From an uncultured Phycisphaerales bacterium (GTDB lineage Bacteria; Planctomycetota; Phycisphaerae; Phycisphaerales; UBA1924), in contig CALKJW010000019.1 of the NCBI GenBank assembly GCA_937995595.1, positions 1-44,762 of the forward strand: 44,762 nt of DNA, written 5' to 3'. Below are positions 35,170 to 43,836 of the stretch, one piece after another. The position numbers and the translations under genes are program-made. The notes under the pieces were generated by a model. That model ran no database searches and had not been told where the DNA came from. It saw nothing but the letters and a program-made list of their open reading frames with translations. Each line of letters begins with the position of its first letter. Within the stretch, counting starts at the first letter, position 1.

Positions 35170-36369
35170 ATGGACCGCTCCGACGTCATCATCATCGGCC
35201 TTGGCGCCATGGGTTCGGCCGCCGCGGCGCATGTCGCGCGGCGCGGCAGGCGCGTGCTGGGCATCGAGCAGTTCGCCCTCGGCCACGCGCGCGGCAGTTC
35301 GCACGGCCGCTCGCGCATGATCCGCATGGCGTACTACGAGCACCCGGACTACGTCCCGCTGCTGCGCCGCGCGTACGAACTCTGGCGACAGACCGAGGCC
35401 GCCGCGGGCCGACGGCTGCTGCACGTCACCGGCGGGGTCTACATCGGCCCGCCCGATTCCGAGGCCGTCAACGGCGCGGCACGCTCCGCGGCCGAGCACC
35501 GCCTCGACCACGAAACGCTCGACCGCGCCGCGCTGGCCGCGTGTTTCCCGCGGTTCGCCGTGCCCGATGACCACCGCGCGCTCTTCGAGCCCATGGCCGG
35601 GTACCTCGTGCCCGAGGACGCCATCGAGGCGCACCTGCACCTGGCGCGCCGGGCCGGCGCCGACCTGCACGAACACGAGCGCGTGCTTTCGTACCGCGCC
35701 GATGGGGCGCGGGTGCGCATCCGCACCGATCGCGCCGAGTACGAGGCCGACCGCGTCATCTTCGCCTGCGGCGCGTGGGCGACGCGCGTCGTGCGCGATC
35801 TGGGCGTCGAGGTCCGCGCCACGCGCCAGGTGCTGGGCTGGGTCACGCCGACCAATCCTGCGCCGTTCGCACCGGGTGCGTGCCCGGTCTGGGCGATCGA
35901 CTGCCCGCGCGGGGATTCCCGCCGCGGCGTGCGCGCGGGCCTCTACTACGGCTTCCCGCTCGACGCCGGGGCGAGCGGCACGGACGGCCGCGGATTCAAG
36001 ATCGCGCGCCACGCCATCGGCGCCGAGACCGACCCCGACACCAACGACTTCTCGCCGCGGCCGGACGACGAGGCCGACTTCCGCCCCGCCCTTCGAGCGT
36101 TCATGCCCGATGCCGATGGCCCGCTCGCGCAGATGCGCATCTGCATGTACGAGAACAGCCCCGACGGGCACTTCATCGTCGACCGTCACCCGCGGACGCC
36201 CAACGTCCTCGTCGCCTGCGGCTTCTCGGGCCACGGCTTCAAGTTCGCCAGCGTGATCGGCGAAGTCCTGGCCGACCTGGCGATCGACGGCGCGACGCGG
36301 CACCCGGTCGGGTTTCTTGGCCTGTCGCGGTTTGCACAATCGCTGCGCGCACCCACCGAGCGCCGCTAG
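35170..36369 (+). CDS. Monomeric sarcosine oxidase / N-methyltryptophan oxidase family flavoenzyme
   Basis: The 399-residue protein starts with the FAD-binding 'VIIIGLGAMGSAAAAHVARRG' and has the family's 'GSSHGRSRMIRMAYYEHPDY'. C325 in 'MRICMYENSPDGHFIVDRHP' aligns with the Cys that carries covalent FAD in monomeric sarcosine oxidase. 'FSGHGFKFA' near the C terminus is also typical. It should oxidise a secondary N-methyl amino acid, releasing formaldehyde and hydrogen peroxide; whether the substrate is sarcosine or another amine cannot be read. It is convergent with the guanine deaminase gene, 21 bases apart. Confidence 0.92.
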   Translation: MDRSDVIIIGLGAMGSAAAAHVARRGRRVLGIEQFALGHARGSSHGRSRMIRMAYYEHPDYVPLLRRAYELWRQTEAAAGRRLLHVTGGVYIGPPDSEAVNGAARSAAEHRLDHETLDRAALAACFPRFAVPDDHRALFEPMAGYLVPEDAIEAHLHLARRAGADLHEHERVLSYRADGARVRIRTDRAEYEADRVIFACGAWATRVVRDLGVEVRATRQVLGWVTPTNPAPFAPGACPVWAIDCPRGDSRRGVRAGLYYGFPLDAGASGTDGRGFKIARHAIGAETDPDTNDFSPRPDDEADFRPALRAFMPDADGPLAQMRICMYENSPDGHFIVDRHPRTPNVLVACGFSGHGFKFASVIGEVLADLAIDGATRHPVGFLGLSRFAQSLRAPTERR

Positions 36370-36390
36370 GTCCCCTGTGACCCTTGTGAC

Positions 36391-37644
36391 TCAAGCGACC
36401 CGCGCCCATGCGACCACCCCCGCCGCGATCGTCGCCCCCACCCACCGCTCATCCCAACCGTACATCAACTCGCCCAGCGCAGCGCCCGGGTCATTCAACT
36501 CGACATCCGGCTCGATGATCACAAGGTCCGCCGCGGCGCCGACCTCGATCCGCCCCGCGTCGCGCCACCCGAGCGCAACGGCGTTGCCCGCGTTGATCTG
36601 CCACCACCAGTAGCCCGGCCCGAACGCGGGCGCGGCCTGGGACTGCGGGCTCGCGAGCCATGCTTCGCGCGCCGCCCGCGCCACGCGCACCATGCTCACG
36701 TCCGGCCCGCCCGCCACGTCGCTCCCCAGCGCCAGCGGCCGGAAGCGCTGGCCCGAGAAATCGCCCGATGACAGAAAGCGGTTCGCCGTGGGGCAGTGCG
36801 CCACCACGCACCGCCATCCCTCCAGTTCGCGCCGGTCCACCTCGCTCAGCCAGATCGCGTGCGCCAGCACCGTCCGCGGCCCCAGAAGCCCCGCGTGCTT
36901 GTACACGTCGAGGTACGGCATGCCGTGCAGCCGCTCCACCAGTTCGCACTCCGGCAGCATCTCGGCCAGGTGAGTCTGGATCGGCCAGTCGCGCTCTCGC
37001 GCCAGCGCGGCCGCGCCGCGCATCAACTCCATCGAACAACTCACCGCGAACCGCGGCGACACGACCGGCTCGATCCTGCCGACGCCCTCCATCCGCGCCG
37101 CTTCGTCGAGCAACCGGGCCGCGGGACGGAGCAGGTCGTCCGGCCCCTGCTGGTCCATCAGCACCTGCCCGACGCACCCCCGCAAGCCCGCCGCGGCGAG
37201 CGATCCCATCGCCGCGCGGGTTCCCTCGTGGTGCACGGTGCCATACGCGCAGATCCCTGTCGTTCCGTGCGAGAGCAGGCGCTTGGCCACCCGCGCACCC
37301 ATCGCCCGTGCGTACGCCGCGTCCTCCCAGCGTCGCTCCGCCGGGAAGATCACGTCGTTCAGCCAGTCGAGCAGCGTCAAGCCGTCGCGCCCGATCGAGT
37401 CGAACTGTGGGATGTGCAGGTGGGCGTCGATGAACCCCGGGCAGATGATCCGGCGCGGGTCGATCGGCGCGCCCTCGTCGGTCTCGAGGGCCGCGATGCG
37501 CCCGCTCTCGATGCGCACCGCGCCGCGCACCAGTCGCACGCTCTCGCGCCCGCGCAGGCTCGCATCGGCGCCCGCGGGCGCACCTGTGCGGGCATCGAGC
37601 ATCAGCGTGCCTTCCAGCGTCCGGATCTGTTCGCCGATGCGCAT
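36391..37644 (-). CDS. guaD: Guanine deaminase (amidohydrolase family)
   Basis: The 417-residue enzyme converts guanine to xanthine. 'ICPGFIDAHLHIPQFDSIG' holds the first metal-binding His pair, and 'LTLLDWLNDVIFPAERR' is characteristic of guanine deaminases. 'IQTHLAEMLPE' and 'LAHAIWLSEVDRRELE' supply further His ligands, and 'GSDVAGGPDVSM' the catalytic Asp. I chose the ATG at 37644 because GGGGAGAGG precedes it; a longer frame upstream has no conserved content. Other amidohydrolase substrates cannot be wholly excluded. Confidence 0.87.
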   Translation of the reverse strand: MRIGEQIRTLEGTLMLDARTGAPAGADASLRGRESVRLVRGAVRIESGRIAALETDEGAPIDPRRIICPGFIDAHLHIPQFDSIGRDGLTLLDWLNDVIFPAERRWEDAAYARAMGARVAKRLLSHGTTGICAYGTVHHEGTRAAMGSLAAAGLRGCVGQVLMDQQGPDDLLRPAARLLDEAARMEGVGRIEPVVSPRFAVSCSMELMRGAAALARERDWPIQTHLAEMLPECELVERLHGMPYLDVYKHAGLLGPRTVLAHAIWLSEVDRRELEGWRCVVAHCPTANRFLSSGDFSGQRFRPLALGSDVAGGPDVSMVRVARAAREAWLASPQSQAAPAFGPGYWWWQINAGNAVALGWRDAGRIEVGAAADLVIIEPDVELNDPGAALGELMYGWDERWVGATIAAGVVAWARVA

Positions 37645-37712
37645 GGCCTCTCCCCGGCGCGCGACGCCCACCGCCCCCCTTCCCAACCCCACACGCCGCG
37701 CTCGACCAACGC

Positions 37713-37718
37713 TACACT
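37713..37718 (+). promoter_or_regulatory. -10 element for leaderless DUF4236 transcript
   Basis: TACACT preceded by GC ends eight bases before the ATG at 37727; no ribosome binding site lies between them. Confidence 0.45.
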
Positions 37719-37726
37719 GGCCGCGC

Positions 37727-38044
37727 ATGGGTTTCCGCTATCGAAAGTCCGTGAACTTCGGGCCCTTCCGGGCCAATCTGTCCAAGTCCGGCGTGGGGTA
37801 CTCATTCGGCGGACGCGGCTTCCGGGTGGGGGTCGATTCGCGCGGCCGGTCCTACTCCTCCATCGGTCTGCCCGGCACCGGCATGTCGTACCGAACTTCC
37901 GGCTCCGGCCCCCGAGGCCGACTCGGTCGATCGGTCGCGGGCCGGCCATCCTCCGGGTGCGTGTTTGTGGTAGTCTGCTTCTTCGCGCCGGCCCTGCTTG
38001 GCGCGGCGGGCTGGGCCTTGGCCATCTGGAGCGCGGCAACATGA
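37727..38044 (+). CDS. DUF4236 domain protein
   Basis: The 105-residue protein starts with 'MGFRYRKSVNFGPFRANLSKSG', the signature of DUF4236, and continues with repeated short Gly/Ser strands ('GYSFGGRGFRVGVDSRG', 'SSIGLPGTGMSYR') before a single C-terminal membrane helix. The function of this domain is not known; it is widespread and often fused to other small domains. The last codon overlaps the next gene by four bases (ATGA). Confidence 0.8.
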   Translation: MGFRYRKSVNFGPFRANLSKSGVGYSFGGRGFRVGVDSRGRSYSSIGLPGTGMSYRTSGSGPRGRLGRSVAGRPSSGCVFVVVCFFAPALLGAAGWALAIWSAAT

Positions 38045-38355
38045 TCAAGTGGAAGCGCACGTTGCGAACGCCGTCGAGCGAGCGGTTCATCGCCTTTCAG
38101 GACTCGGACGCCTCGCAACGCGAAGTCGCCGCGGTCGACCTGCACTACCTGCACGACGGCACGGTGTCGGGCACGGTCGTGCTGCTCCGCGGCGGGGGTG
38201 AAGAGTGGAGCGAGGAACGCATCCCCGACCTGCTCGCCTCGCTCGACGAGGAGTTTCTCCCCGACGTCGACCTTGCCCGCGGCAACCTGCTGTACACGGT
38301 CGTGATCGGCGAAGTGGTCGGCTCCTACCAGGCCGAGCGCGACGACAACCGTTGA
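38041..38355 (+). CDS. Small acidic protein coupled to DUF4236
   Basis: The 104-residue protein is soluble and acidic, with an alternating pattern of strands ('VDLHYLHDGTVSGTVVLLRG', 'LLYTVVIGEVVGSYQ') and one helix. I do not recognise a family. The ATGA overlap with the DUF4236 gene shows the two are co-translated, which suggests a joint role. Its stop is seven bases from that of the convergent zinc-ribbon gene. Confidence 0.7.
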   Translation: MIKWKRTLRTPSSERFIAFQDSDASQREVAAVDLHYLHDGTVSGTVVLLRGGGEEWSEERIPDLLASLDEEFLPDVDLARGNLLYTVVIGEVVGSYQAERDDNR

Positions 38356-38362
38356 CCGTTCG

Positions 38363-38857
38363 TCAGAAGAGGACCTCGGCGGCGACGAACGCAACCCAGA
38401 TCAGCGCGATCAGAACGGACAGGCCGACCGTCACCCACCCGCAGATCACGCCCGCCTTGGCCGTGCTCCTCGCGCTGCTGTGATGGCCTTGCAGCGCGAC
38501 CGCCTCGACGCTCGCCCTTCGGCCGATGATGATCGCGGGGATCGCAAGGCCGATCGCCAACGGCCCGATGCACGTCACGCACAGCACCAACCCGAGAATG
38601 CCCAGCACGAGCGCGACGGTGGCCGTTGAACTTCCCGCCGCGGCGGGCGGGACCGACCAGATCGGCGTGCCGCACTCGGGGCACCGACCGTCCACTCGAA
38701 CACCGGACAGGTTGTACCCGCACTTCCAGCACGTCGGCTGCGTCGGCGGCGACGGTTCTGGAGGCGGCGGTGCACCGACCGGCCCGGCTTGCGTCGGTGG
38801 CGCGCCGAACAGCGGCGGCACGGCTCGGTCGTAGGGTGATGGGCCCGGATCGGCCAT
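38363..38857 (-). CDS. Zinc-ribbon membrane protein (DUF4190-like)
   Basis: The 164-residue protein has a Pro-rich N terminus, a zinc ribbon (C-W-K-C, then C-P-E-C, in 'CWKCGYNLSG' and 'RCPECGTPIW') and two membrane helices ('ALVLGILGLVLCVTCIGPLAIG' and 'GVICGWVTVGLSVLIALIWVAF') with a small cytosolic or periplasmic loop between. The pair of helices fits the DUF4190 pattern. Function unknown. The ATG at 38857 is preceded by TATGCT at six bases. Confidence 0.75.
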   Translation of the reverse strand: MADPGPSPYDRAVPPLFGAPPTQAGPVGAPPPPEPSPPTQPTCWKCGYNLSGVRVDGRCPECGTPIWSVPPAAAGSSTATVALVLGILGLVLCVTCIGPLAIGLAIPAIIIGRRASVEAVALQGHHSSARSTAKAGVICGWVTVGLSVLIALIWVAFVAAEVLF

Positions 38858-38863
38858 GCCGAC

Positions 38864-38869
38864 AGCATA
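38864..38869 (-). promoter_or_regulatory. -10 element for leaderless zinc-ribbon protein transcript
   Basis: On the minus strand TATGCT (a good -10) is followed by GTCGGC and the ATG at 38857. Confidence 0.5.
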
Positions 38870-38967
38870 TCGCCGCGGCGCGATGCGCCCCGAGGACGCG
38901 GCGAAGCCGTCAGGGCCGGCTCCCATACCATCCGGGCCAGTTGCGTACTCACCCCGGAGTCGATTCC

Positions 38968-41208
38968 ATGCCGCGAAACGTCGCCGTCTCCCTTCTGCTC
39001 ATTCTGCCCGCTGCGGCGGGCTCGACCATCGCTCTTGCCGGCGGCGAACCGCAGTCGCCCAACAGGGCCGGCCCCGCGATCGCCGGGCCGGCCGGCGCCC
39101 AGCCCGTGCAGCGGCTGGTGTACCCGCCCACCGAACGGCAGGAACGCACGATCACCTTCCACGGCGTGGAAGTCAGCGACCCGTACGAGTGGCTCGAAGA
39201 GGCCGACACGCCCGGATCGACGGTCTGGCCGAAGGTCGAAGCGTGGATCGAGGCGCAGAACAAGGTCACCTTCGCGTACCTCGACAGCCTGCCGATGCGC
39301 GACTCGATCCGCAGCCGCATGACCGAACTGTGGAACTACGAGCGATTCAGCACGCCCACCAAGGAGGCGGGGCGGTACTTCTATTCGCGGAACTCGGGGC
39401 TGCAGCGCCAGAGCGTGGTGTTCGTCACCGACGACCTGAACGGCACGCCGCAGGTGCTGCTGGACCCCAACGGCCTGAGCGCCGACGGCACGGTCGCGCT
39501 CAGCGGGTCGTCGCCCTCGCCGTGCGGGCGCTACTGGGCCTACGGGCTGTCGGAGGCGGGCAGCGACTGGCGCACGTGGCGCGTCCGCGACCTGATCGCG
39601 GGCGAGGACCTCGCCGACGAGGTGCGGTGGTCGAAGTTCACGGGCGCGTCGTGGCTCAAGGACGGCAGCGGGTTCATCTACAACCGCTACCAGGAGCCGG
39701 GCAAGGGCGAGGCCTTCCGCGCCTCTGACCAGCCGCCGCAGATCTGCTTCCACCGAATCGGCACGCCGCAGAGCGACGATCTGGTCCTCTTCGAGATGCC
39801 CGACCAGAAGGAGTGGTCCTACGGCGCGGGGATGACCGACAGCGGCGAGTTCCTGCTCATCGGCCTCGGGCGCGTCGGCACGGTGAACCGCAACCTGTCG
39901 TACGTCGATCTGCGCGGCCGCTCGCTGCAGGAGGCCCACGCCGCGGGGCTGAAGGTCGTCCCGCTGTTCGACAAACTCGACGCCCAGTACACCGTCATCG
40001 ACCACGACGGCGACGTGTTCTGGGTGCTCACCGACCTCGATGCGCCGATGCGGAAGGTCGTCGCGATCGACATCCGCAAGCCCGAGCGCGACAACTGGGT
40101 CACGCTCATCCCCGAGAGCAGGGACGCCATCCAGGGCGTGTCGAGCGTCGGCGATCACTTCATCGTCGAGTACCTGCAGGACGCCAGGAGCGTCGTGAAG
40201 GTCTTCGATCTCGCGGGCAGGTTCGTGCGCGACGTGGACCTGCCCGGCATCGGCTCGGCCGGCGGTTTCGGCGGCAAGCGCTCCGACCCAGAGACGTTCT
40301 ACTCGTTCACCTCGTACACCAACCCGGGCGCGATCTACCGCTACGACGTGAAGACAGGCCGCTCCACCATCTTCAAGCAGCCGAGCGTCCCCTTCAACGC
40401 CGACGACTTTGAAACCCGGCAGGTCTTCTACACCTCCAAGGACGGCACGCGCGTGCCGATGTTCATCACCCACAAGAAAGGCCTGAAGCCCGACGGCCAA
40501 CTGCCCACGCTCCTCTACGGCTACGGCGGGTTCAACATCTCGATCACGCCGGCGTTCAGCCCGACGACCATCACCTGGCTCGAACTCGGCGGGGTCTACG
40601 CCGTTCCGAACATCCGCGGCGGCGGCGAGTACGGCCGGCAGTGGCACCTGGCCGGGACCAAGACCCGCAAGCAGAACGTATTTGACGACTTCATCGCCGC
40701 CGGCGAGCACCTCATCAGCAGCGGCTGGACCAACCCGAAGCAACTGGGCATACAGGGCGGCTCCAACGGCGGCCTGCTTGTCGGCGCGTGCATGACGCAG
40801 CGGCCCGACCTGTTCGGCGCGTGCATCCCCGCCGTTGGCGTGATGGACATGCTCAAGTATCACACGTGGACCGTCGGCCGCTTCTGGACCGCCGACTACG
40901 GATCGGTCGAGGCCGAGGACGAGTTCCGCGCCCTGCTGGCCTACTCCCCCTACCACAACCTGCGCAAGGGCACCTGCTACCCACCCACGCTCATCACCAC
41001 CGGCGACCATGACGACCGCGTCTTCCCCGCGCACTCGTTCAAGTTCGCCGCGGCGGCGCAGTACGCCCAGTCGTGCGACAACCCGGTGCTCATCCGGGTC
41101 GACGTTCGCGCGGGGCACGGCGCAGGCAAGCCGACGCAGAAGCGCATCGAGGAGGCGTCCGACGTGTGCGCGTTCCTTGCCAAGCACCTGGGCGTCAGGG
41201 CCCAGTGA
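38968..41208 (+). CDS. Prolyl oligopeptidase (S9 family serine peptidase)
   Basis: The 746-residue protein has a signal peptide ('[19 protein letters not shown]') and is probably periplasmic. A beta-propeller fills residues about 60-460; the alpha/beta-hydrolase domain follows. The catalytic triad is S599 ('GGSNGGLL'), the Asp of 'DHDDRVFP' and H717 ('RAGHGAGK'). These motifs place it with true prolyl endopeptidases that cut short peptides after Pro. The ATG at 38968 has GGAG nine bases upstream; longer in-frame extensions upstream are unsupported. It is divergent from the zinc-ribbon gene. Confidence 0.93.
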   Translation: MPRNVAVSLLLILPAAAGSTIALAGGEPQSPNRAGPAIAGPAGAQPVQRLVYPPTERQERTITFHGVEVSDPYEWLEEADTPGSTVWPKVEAWIEAQNKVTFAYLDSLPMRDSIRSRMTELWNYERFSTPTKEAGRYFYSRNSGLQRQSVVFVTDDLNGTPQVLLDPNGLSADGTVALSGSSPSPCGRYWAYGLSEAGSDWRTWRVRDLIAGEDLADEVRWSKFTGASWLKDGSGFIYNRYQEPGKGEAFRASDQPPQICFHRIGTPQSDDLVLFEMPDQKEWSYGAGMTDSGEFLLIGLGRVGTVNRNLSYVDLRGRSLQEAHAAGLKVVPLFDKLDAQYTVIDHDGDVFWVLTDLDAPMRKVVAIDIRKPERDNWVTLIPESRDAIQGVSSVGDHFIVEYLQDARSVVKVFDLAGRFVRDVDLPGIGSAGGFGGKRSDPETFYSFTSYTNPGAIYRYDVKTGRSTIFKQPSVPFNADDFETRQVFYTSKDGTRVPMFITHKKGLKPDGQLPTLLYGYGGFNISITPAFSPTTITWLELGGVYAVPNIRGGGEYGRQWHLAGTKTRKQNVFDDFIAAGEHLISSGWTNPKQLGIQGGSNGGLLVGACMTQRPDLFGACIPAVGVMDMLKYHTWTVGRFWTADYGSVEAEDEFRALLAYSPYHNLRKGTCYPPTLITTGDHDDRVFPAHSFKFAAAAQYAQSCDNPVLIRVDVRAGHGAGKPTQKRIEEASDVCAFLAKHLGVRAQ

Positions 41209-41235
41209 ACGCCGGTCGCCCCGGCGAAATGCAAG

Positions 41236-41895
41236 TCAGGGCAGTTCGCCGCTGGCGATGACGGACTGCGCCACCTCGACCAGCGGCCGGCGCTGGTCGC
41301 GCGCCACGCGCTGCAGGCGCTCGTGCGCCTGCGCCTCGGTCAGCCCGTGCTTCTCGACCATCAGCCACTTGGCCTGCTCGACCACGCGCCGGTTCGCCAG
41401 GTTCTGCTCCAGTTGCGCGATCCGCCGCTGGCGGAACGCGCCCACCGCGGCGCACTGCACCGCCACGCCGATCGCCACGCGCAGGTCGTTCTTGTCCACC
41501 GGCTTGAGCAGATAGCCGAACACGCCCGACACGTCGGGTCGGGCGCGGATCCGGTCCAGATGCTCCTGATCCGAGTACGCCGAAACGATCACGCTCGGGA
41601 TGCCCAGTTCCGCGGCGATCGCCGCCGCGGCGTCGATCCCGTCCATCCGCGGCATTCGGATGTCGAGGATCGCGACCGAGGGCACGTGCTCGCGCGCCAG
41701 TCGCAGCGCCGCCTCGCCGTCGGGCGCGACCCCGACGACCTCGTGCCCCAGTTCGCGGAGCGAGCCGGCAAGGCCTGTCGCCACCAGGTGCTCGTCGTCC
41801 GCGACCAGCACGCGCAGCGGACCCTCCGGCATGTCGAACCGATCGGTCCTCGACGCCGCCCGCGGTTCGGACTTGCCATCGTGGCTGCGGGTCAT
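41236..41895 (-). CDS. ANTAR-domain response regulator
   Basis: The 219-residue protein has a receiver domain (about 27-145) with D33/D34, phospho-acceptor D78 ('LDIRMPRMDG') and K131 ('GYLLKPVDK'). A short coiled-coil leads to an ANTAR RNA-binding domain (about 155-215: 'LEQNLANRRVVEQAKWLMVEKHGLTEAQAHERL'). ANTAR proteins bind paired hexaloop hairpins in nascent mRNA and prevent termination, often in nitrogen-assimilation genes. No sensor kinase is encoded nearby. The ATG at 41895 is preceded by CATACT at seven bases. Confidence 0.92.
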   Translation of the reverse strand: MTRSHDGKSEPRAASRTDRFDMPEGPLRVLVADDEHLVATGLAGSLRELGHEVVGVAPDGEAALRLAREHVPSVAILDIRMPRMDGIDAAAAIAAELGIPSVIVSAYSDQEHLDRIRARPDVSGVFGYLLKPVDKNDLRVAIGVAVQCAAVGAFRQRRIAQLEQNLANRRVVEQAKWLMVEKHGLTEAQAHERLQRVARDQRRPLVEVAQSVIASGELP

Positions 41896-41902
41896 TCGAT
41901 CA

Positions 41903-41908
41903 AGTATG
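41903..41908 (-). promoter_or_regulatory. -10 element for leaderless ANTAR regulator transcript
   Basis: On the minus strand CATACT ends seven bases before the ATG at 41895, with no ribosome binding site. It matches TANNNT poorly at the first base, so this is the weakest of the group. Confidence 0.35.
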
Positions 41909-42097
41909 GCTGTCGTCAAGCGCTCAGTCCCCATTCACAAAAGCCCACGGACTCGCAGCGCCGGCAAGGGATCGCCCCGAAAGACGATGACCTTCGTCCG
42001 ACCCTGTTCGGCAACTGTACCATAGTCCGCGCCAGTCTGCCCGGCGAGGCGACAACCTCCGCCCCCGCCATTGAACCCTGATCTGCGCCGATCCCGC

Positions 42098-42874
42098 ATG
42101 GAAACGCCCCTCCACGCATCCCTTCGGGCCGACGCCGTGCGGTTCCTCTTCGCCGTCGGGTGCGCGGCGGCGGCCACCGAGGTTCCCTGCCCGATCTCGC
42201 GCTTCCGCGTGGACGCCGCGGGGTACCTCGACCCGCGGCCGCGCGGCGGCGAGAGACTGCCCGACGGCTGGCGGGCGGCGTCGTCGCGGACCGTCATCGT
42301 CGAGTGCAAGCAGTCCCGGGCCGACTTCCTGCGCGATTCGCGCCAGACCCCCGCGCTGCTGGCCCGGCGGCGGGAACTCGAGGCGGCCCGGGTGTGCCTG
42401 GAGGACCGCATCATCCGCGTCGCCGAGCCCGAACTCCGCGTCGGCGGGTCGGCCCTGTTCCCCGAACTGGAACGCTGGGACTTTGACCGCAGCCGGCTGG
42501 CGTCGTACCGCCGGATCGTCGCCGAACTCCGCCGGACCGACCTGGCCCTGCACGGCCAGACCAAGTTCTGGCTGCTCCGTCAATATAAGTTGGCGAGTTT
42601 CTTATATGTCGCCGCGCCCCGGGGCGTGCTCGAGCCGTCCGAGGTCCCGCCGGGGTGGGGCCTGCTCGAACCGGCCGCGGACGGCGCGCCGGGGTCGCCG
42701 CCGCTGCGCGTCCGCGTGCCCGCGCCCGACCTGGGCGCCCGCGACGACCGGCGGCTGCGCCTGCTGCGGAACATCGCCGCGACCGCCTCGCGCCGAGCGC
42801 TGGCCGCGCCGACAAACGAAAGCGACCCGGCCGGGGCCGGGTCGCTCGAAGAGTCCGTGGATGTTCCGGGCTGA
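42098..42874 (+). CDS. MmcB-like PD-(D/E)XK nuclease-fold protein
   Basis: The 258-residue protein contains 'SRFRVDAAGYLD' and, further on, 'TVIVECKQSRADFLRD', the Asp and Glu-x-Lys layout of a PD-(D/E)XK nuclease core. 'QYKLASFLYVAAPRGVLEPSEVPPGWGLLEP' resembles the end of the MmcB DNA-repair family. An insert of about 80 residues separates the two halves, unlike the compact proteobacterial MmcB. DNA repair is plausible but not shown. I start at ATG 42098; a TTG at 42071 is less likely. The last 35 codons contain the terminator of the facing rpsB-tsf operon. Confidence 0.7.
   Translation: METPLHASLRADAVRFLFAVGCAAAATEVPCPISRFRVDAAGYLDPRPRGGERLPDGWRAASSRTVIVECKQSRADFLRDSRQTPALLARRRELEAARVCLEDRIIRVAEPELRVGGSALFPELERWDFDRSRLASYRRIVAELRRTDLALHGQTKFWLLRQYKLASFLYVAAPRGVLEPSEVPPGWGLLEPAADGAPGSPPLRVRVPAPDLGARDDRRLRLLRNIAATASRRALAAPTNESDPAGAGSLEESVDVPG
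42812..42846 (-). terminator. Intrinsic terminator of rpsB-tsf, inside the convergent gene
   Basis: A perfect 12-bp stem (AGCGACCCGGCC, loop GG, GGCCGGGTCGCT) is followed on the minus strand by TTCGTTTG, 47 bases after the tsf stop. The hairpin lies within the coding sequence of the MmcB-like gene. Confidence 0.85.
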
Positions 42875-42892
42875 CCCGCCCGCGCGGGCGCT

Positions 42893-43717
42893 TCAGGCCG
42901 TTTCGCCGACCTGCCAGCGGAGGAACGTCAGGATTCGGGCCTTGGGGCCCACGATGTCCTTGATCTTCTTGGTCTCGTCGCGGATGAACGGTTGTTCGAG
43001 CAGCGCGACCTCCTCGTAGAACTTCCGCATACCGCCCTCGACCATCTTCTCGGCGATCTCCTTGGGCTTGCCCGACTCCATCGCCTGCTCGATGCGGAAC
43101 TTCCGCTCGCGCTCGACGACGTCGGCCGGGATGTCCGCGGCGGTCACGCCCAGGGGCTTGGGGAGTTTGGCGGTGATGTGCATGCAGATGTCTCGCAGCG
43201 TGTCGTCGTTGATCGACCCCTCGGCCTGCACGAGCACGCCCGTCTTGCCGTCGTGGTGCACGTACTTGCCGTAGGCGGTCGTGCCCGTCGCGCCCGTGAG
43301 TTTGTGCCCGCGCGCGTACGACACGTTCTCGCCCGTCGAGATGCGCAGGTCGTCGATGAGTTTCTGCGCCTCGGGGAACACGGGGACGTTGCCGGCGTGC
43401 TGCATGATCGCCGCGTCGGCGATCTGCTGGACCGTGCCGATGAACTTGTCGTTCTTGGCCGTGAAGTCGGTCTCGGCCCGCACCTCGACGATCGCCGCGA
43501 CGCCCGCGGCCTCGTTGACGCTGATCGCGATCCGGCCCTCGCCGGCGGCGCGGTCCGTCTTCGCGTCCATCTTGCCCTTCATGCTCCTGCGGAGAAGGTC
43601 CTTGGCCTTCTCGAAGTCGCCGGCGGCCTCGGCCAGCGCCTTCTTGCACTCCATCATCGACAACCCCGTCTCGTTGCGGAGTTTCATCACGTCCTTGGCG
43701 TTGATCTCGATGCTCAT
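42893..43717 (-). CDS. tsf: Elongation factor Ts
   Basis: The 274-residue protein exchanges GDP for GTP on EF-Tu. The N-terminal UBA-like helix has 'VMKLRNETGLSMMECKKAL', followed by the core 'VEVRAETDFTAKNDKF' that contacts EF-Tu, and the C-terminal repeats 'EGSINDDTLRDICMHITA' and 'LLEQPFIRDETKKI'. GAGG lies upstream of the ATG. It follows rpsB after 119 bases in the usual order and ends with a strong terminator. Confidence 0.97.
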   Translation of the reverse strand: MSIEINAKDVMKLRNETGLSMMECKKALAEAAGDFEKAKDLLRRSMKGKMDAKTDRAAGEGRIAISVNEAAGVAAIVEVRAETDFTAKNDKFIGTVQQIADAAIMQHAGNVPVFPEAQKLIDDLRISTGENVSYARGHKLTGATGTTAYGKYVHHDGKTGVLVQAEGSINDDTLRDICMHITAKLPKPLGVTAADIPADVVERERKFRIEQAMESGKPKEIAEKMVEGGMRKFYEEVALLEQPFIRDETKKIKDIVGPKARILTFLRWQVGETA

Positions 43718-43836
43718 GTCGTCCTCGTCGTTGGTCGGGCGGGGATTGCTGGGAGCGGCGGCGGGGTCCGCGCCGCGGGCCGGCCCGGGGCCGGGCCGGG
43801 ATGTGTCAACGGGTGGTGCGTCCGGGGCCGGAACGG

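Noticed and set aside
41210-41226. Bidirectional terminator between the prolyl oligopeptidase and ANTAR genes
   Set aside because: CGCCGG and CCGGCG arms are only six bases long and lack a T-tract on the plus strand.
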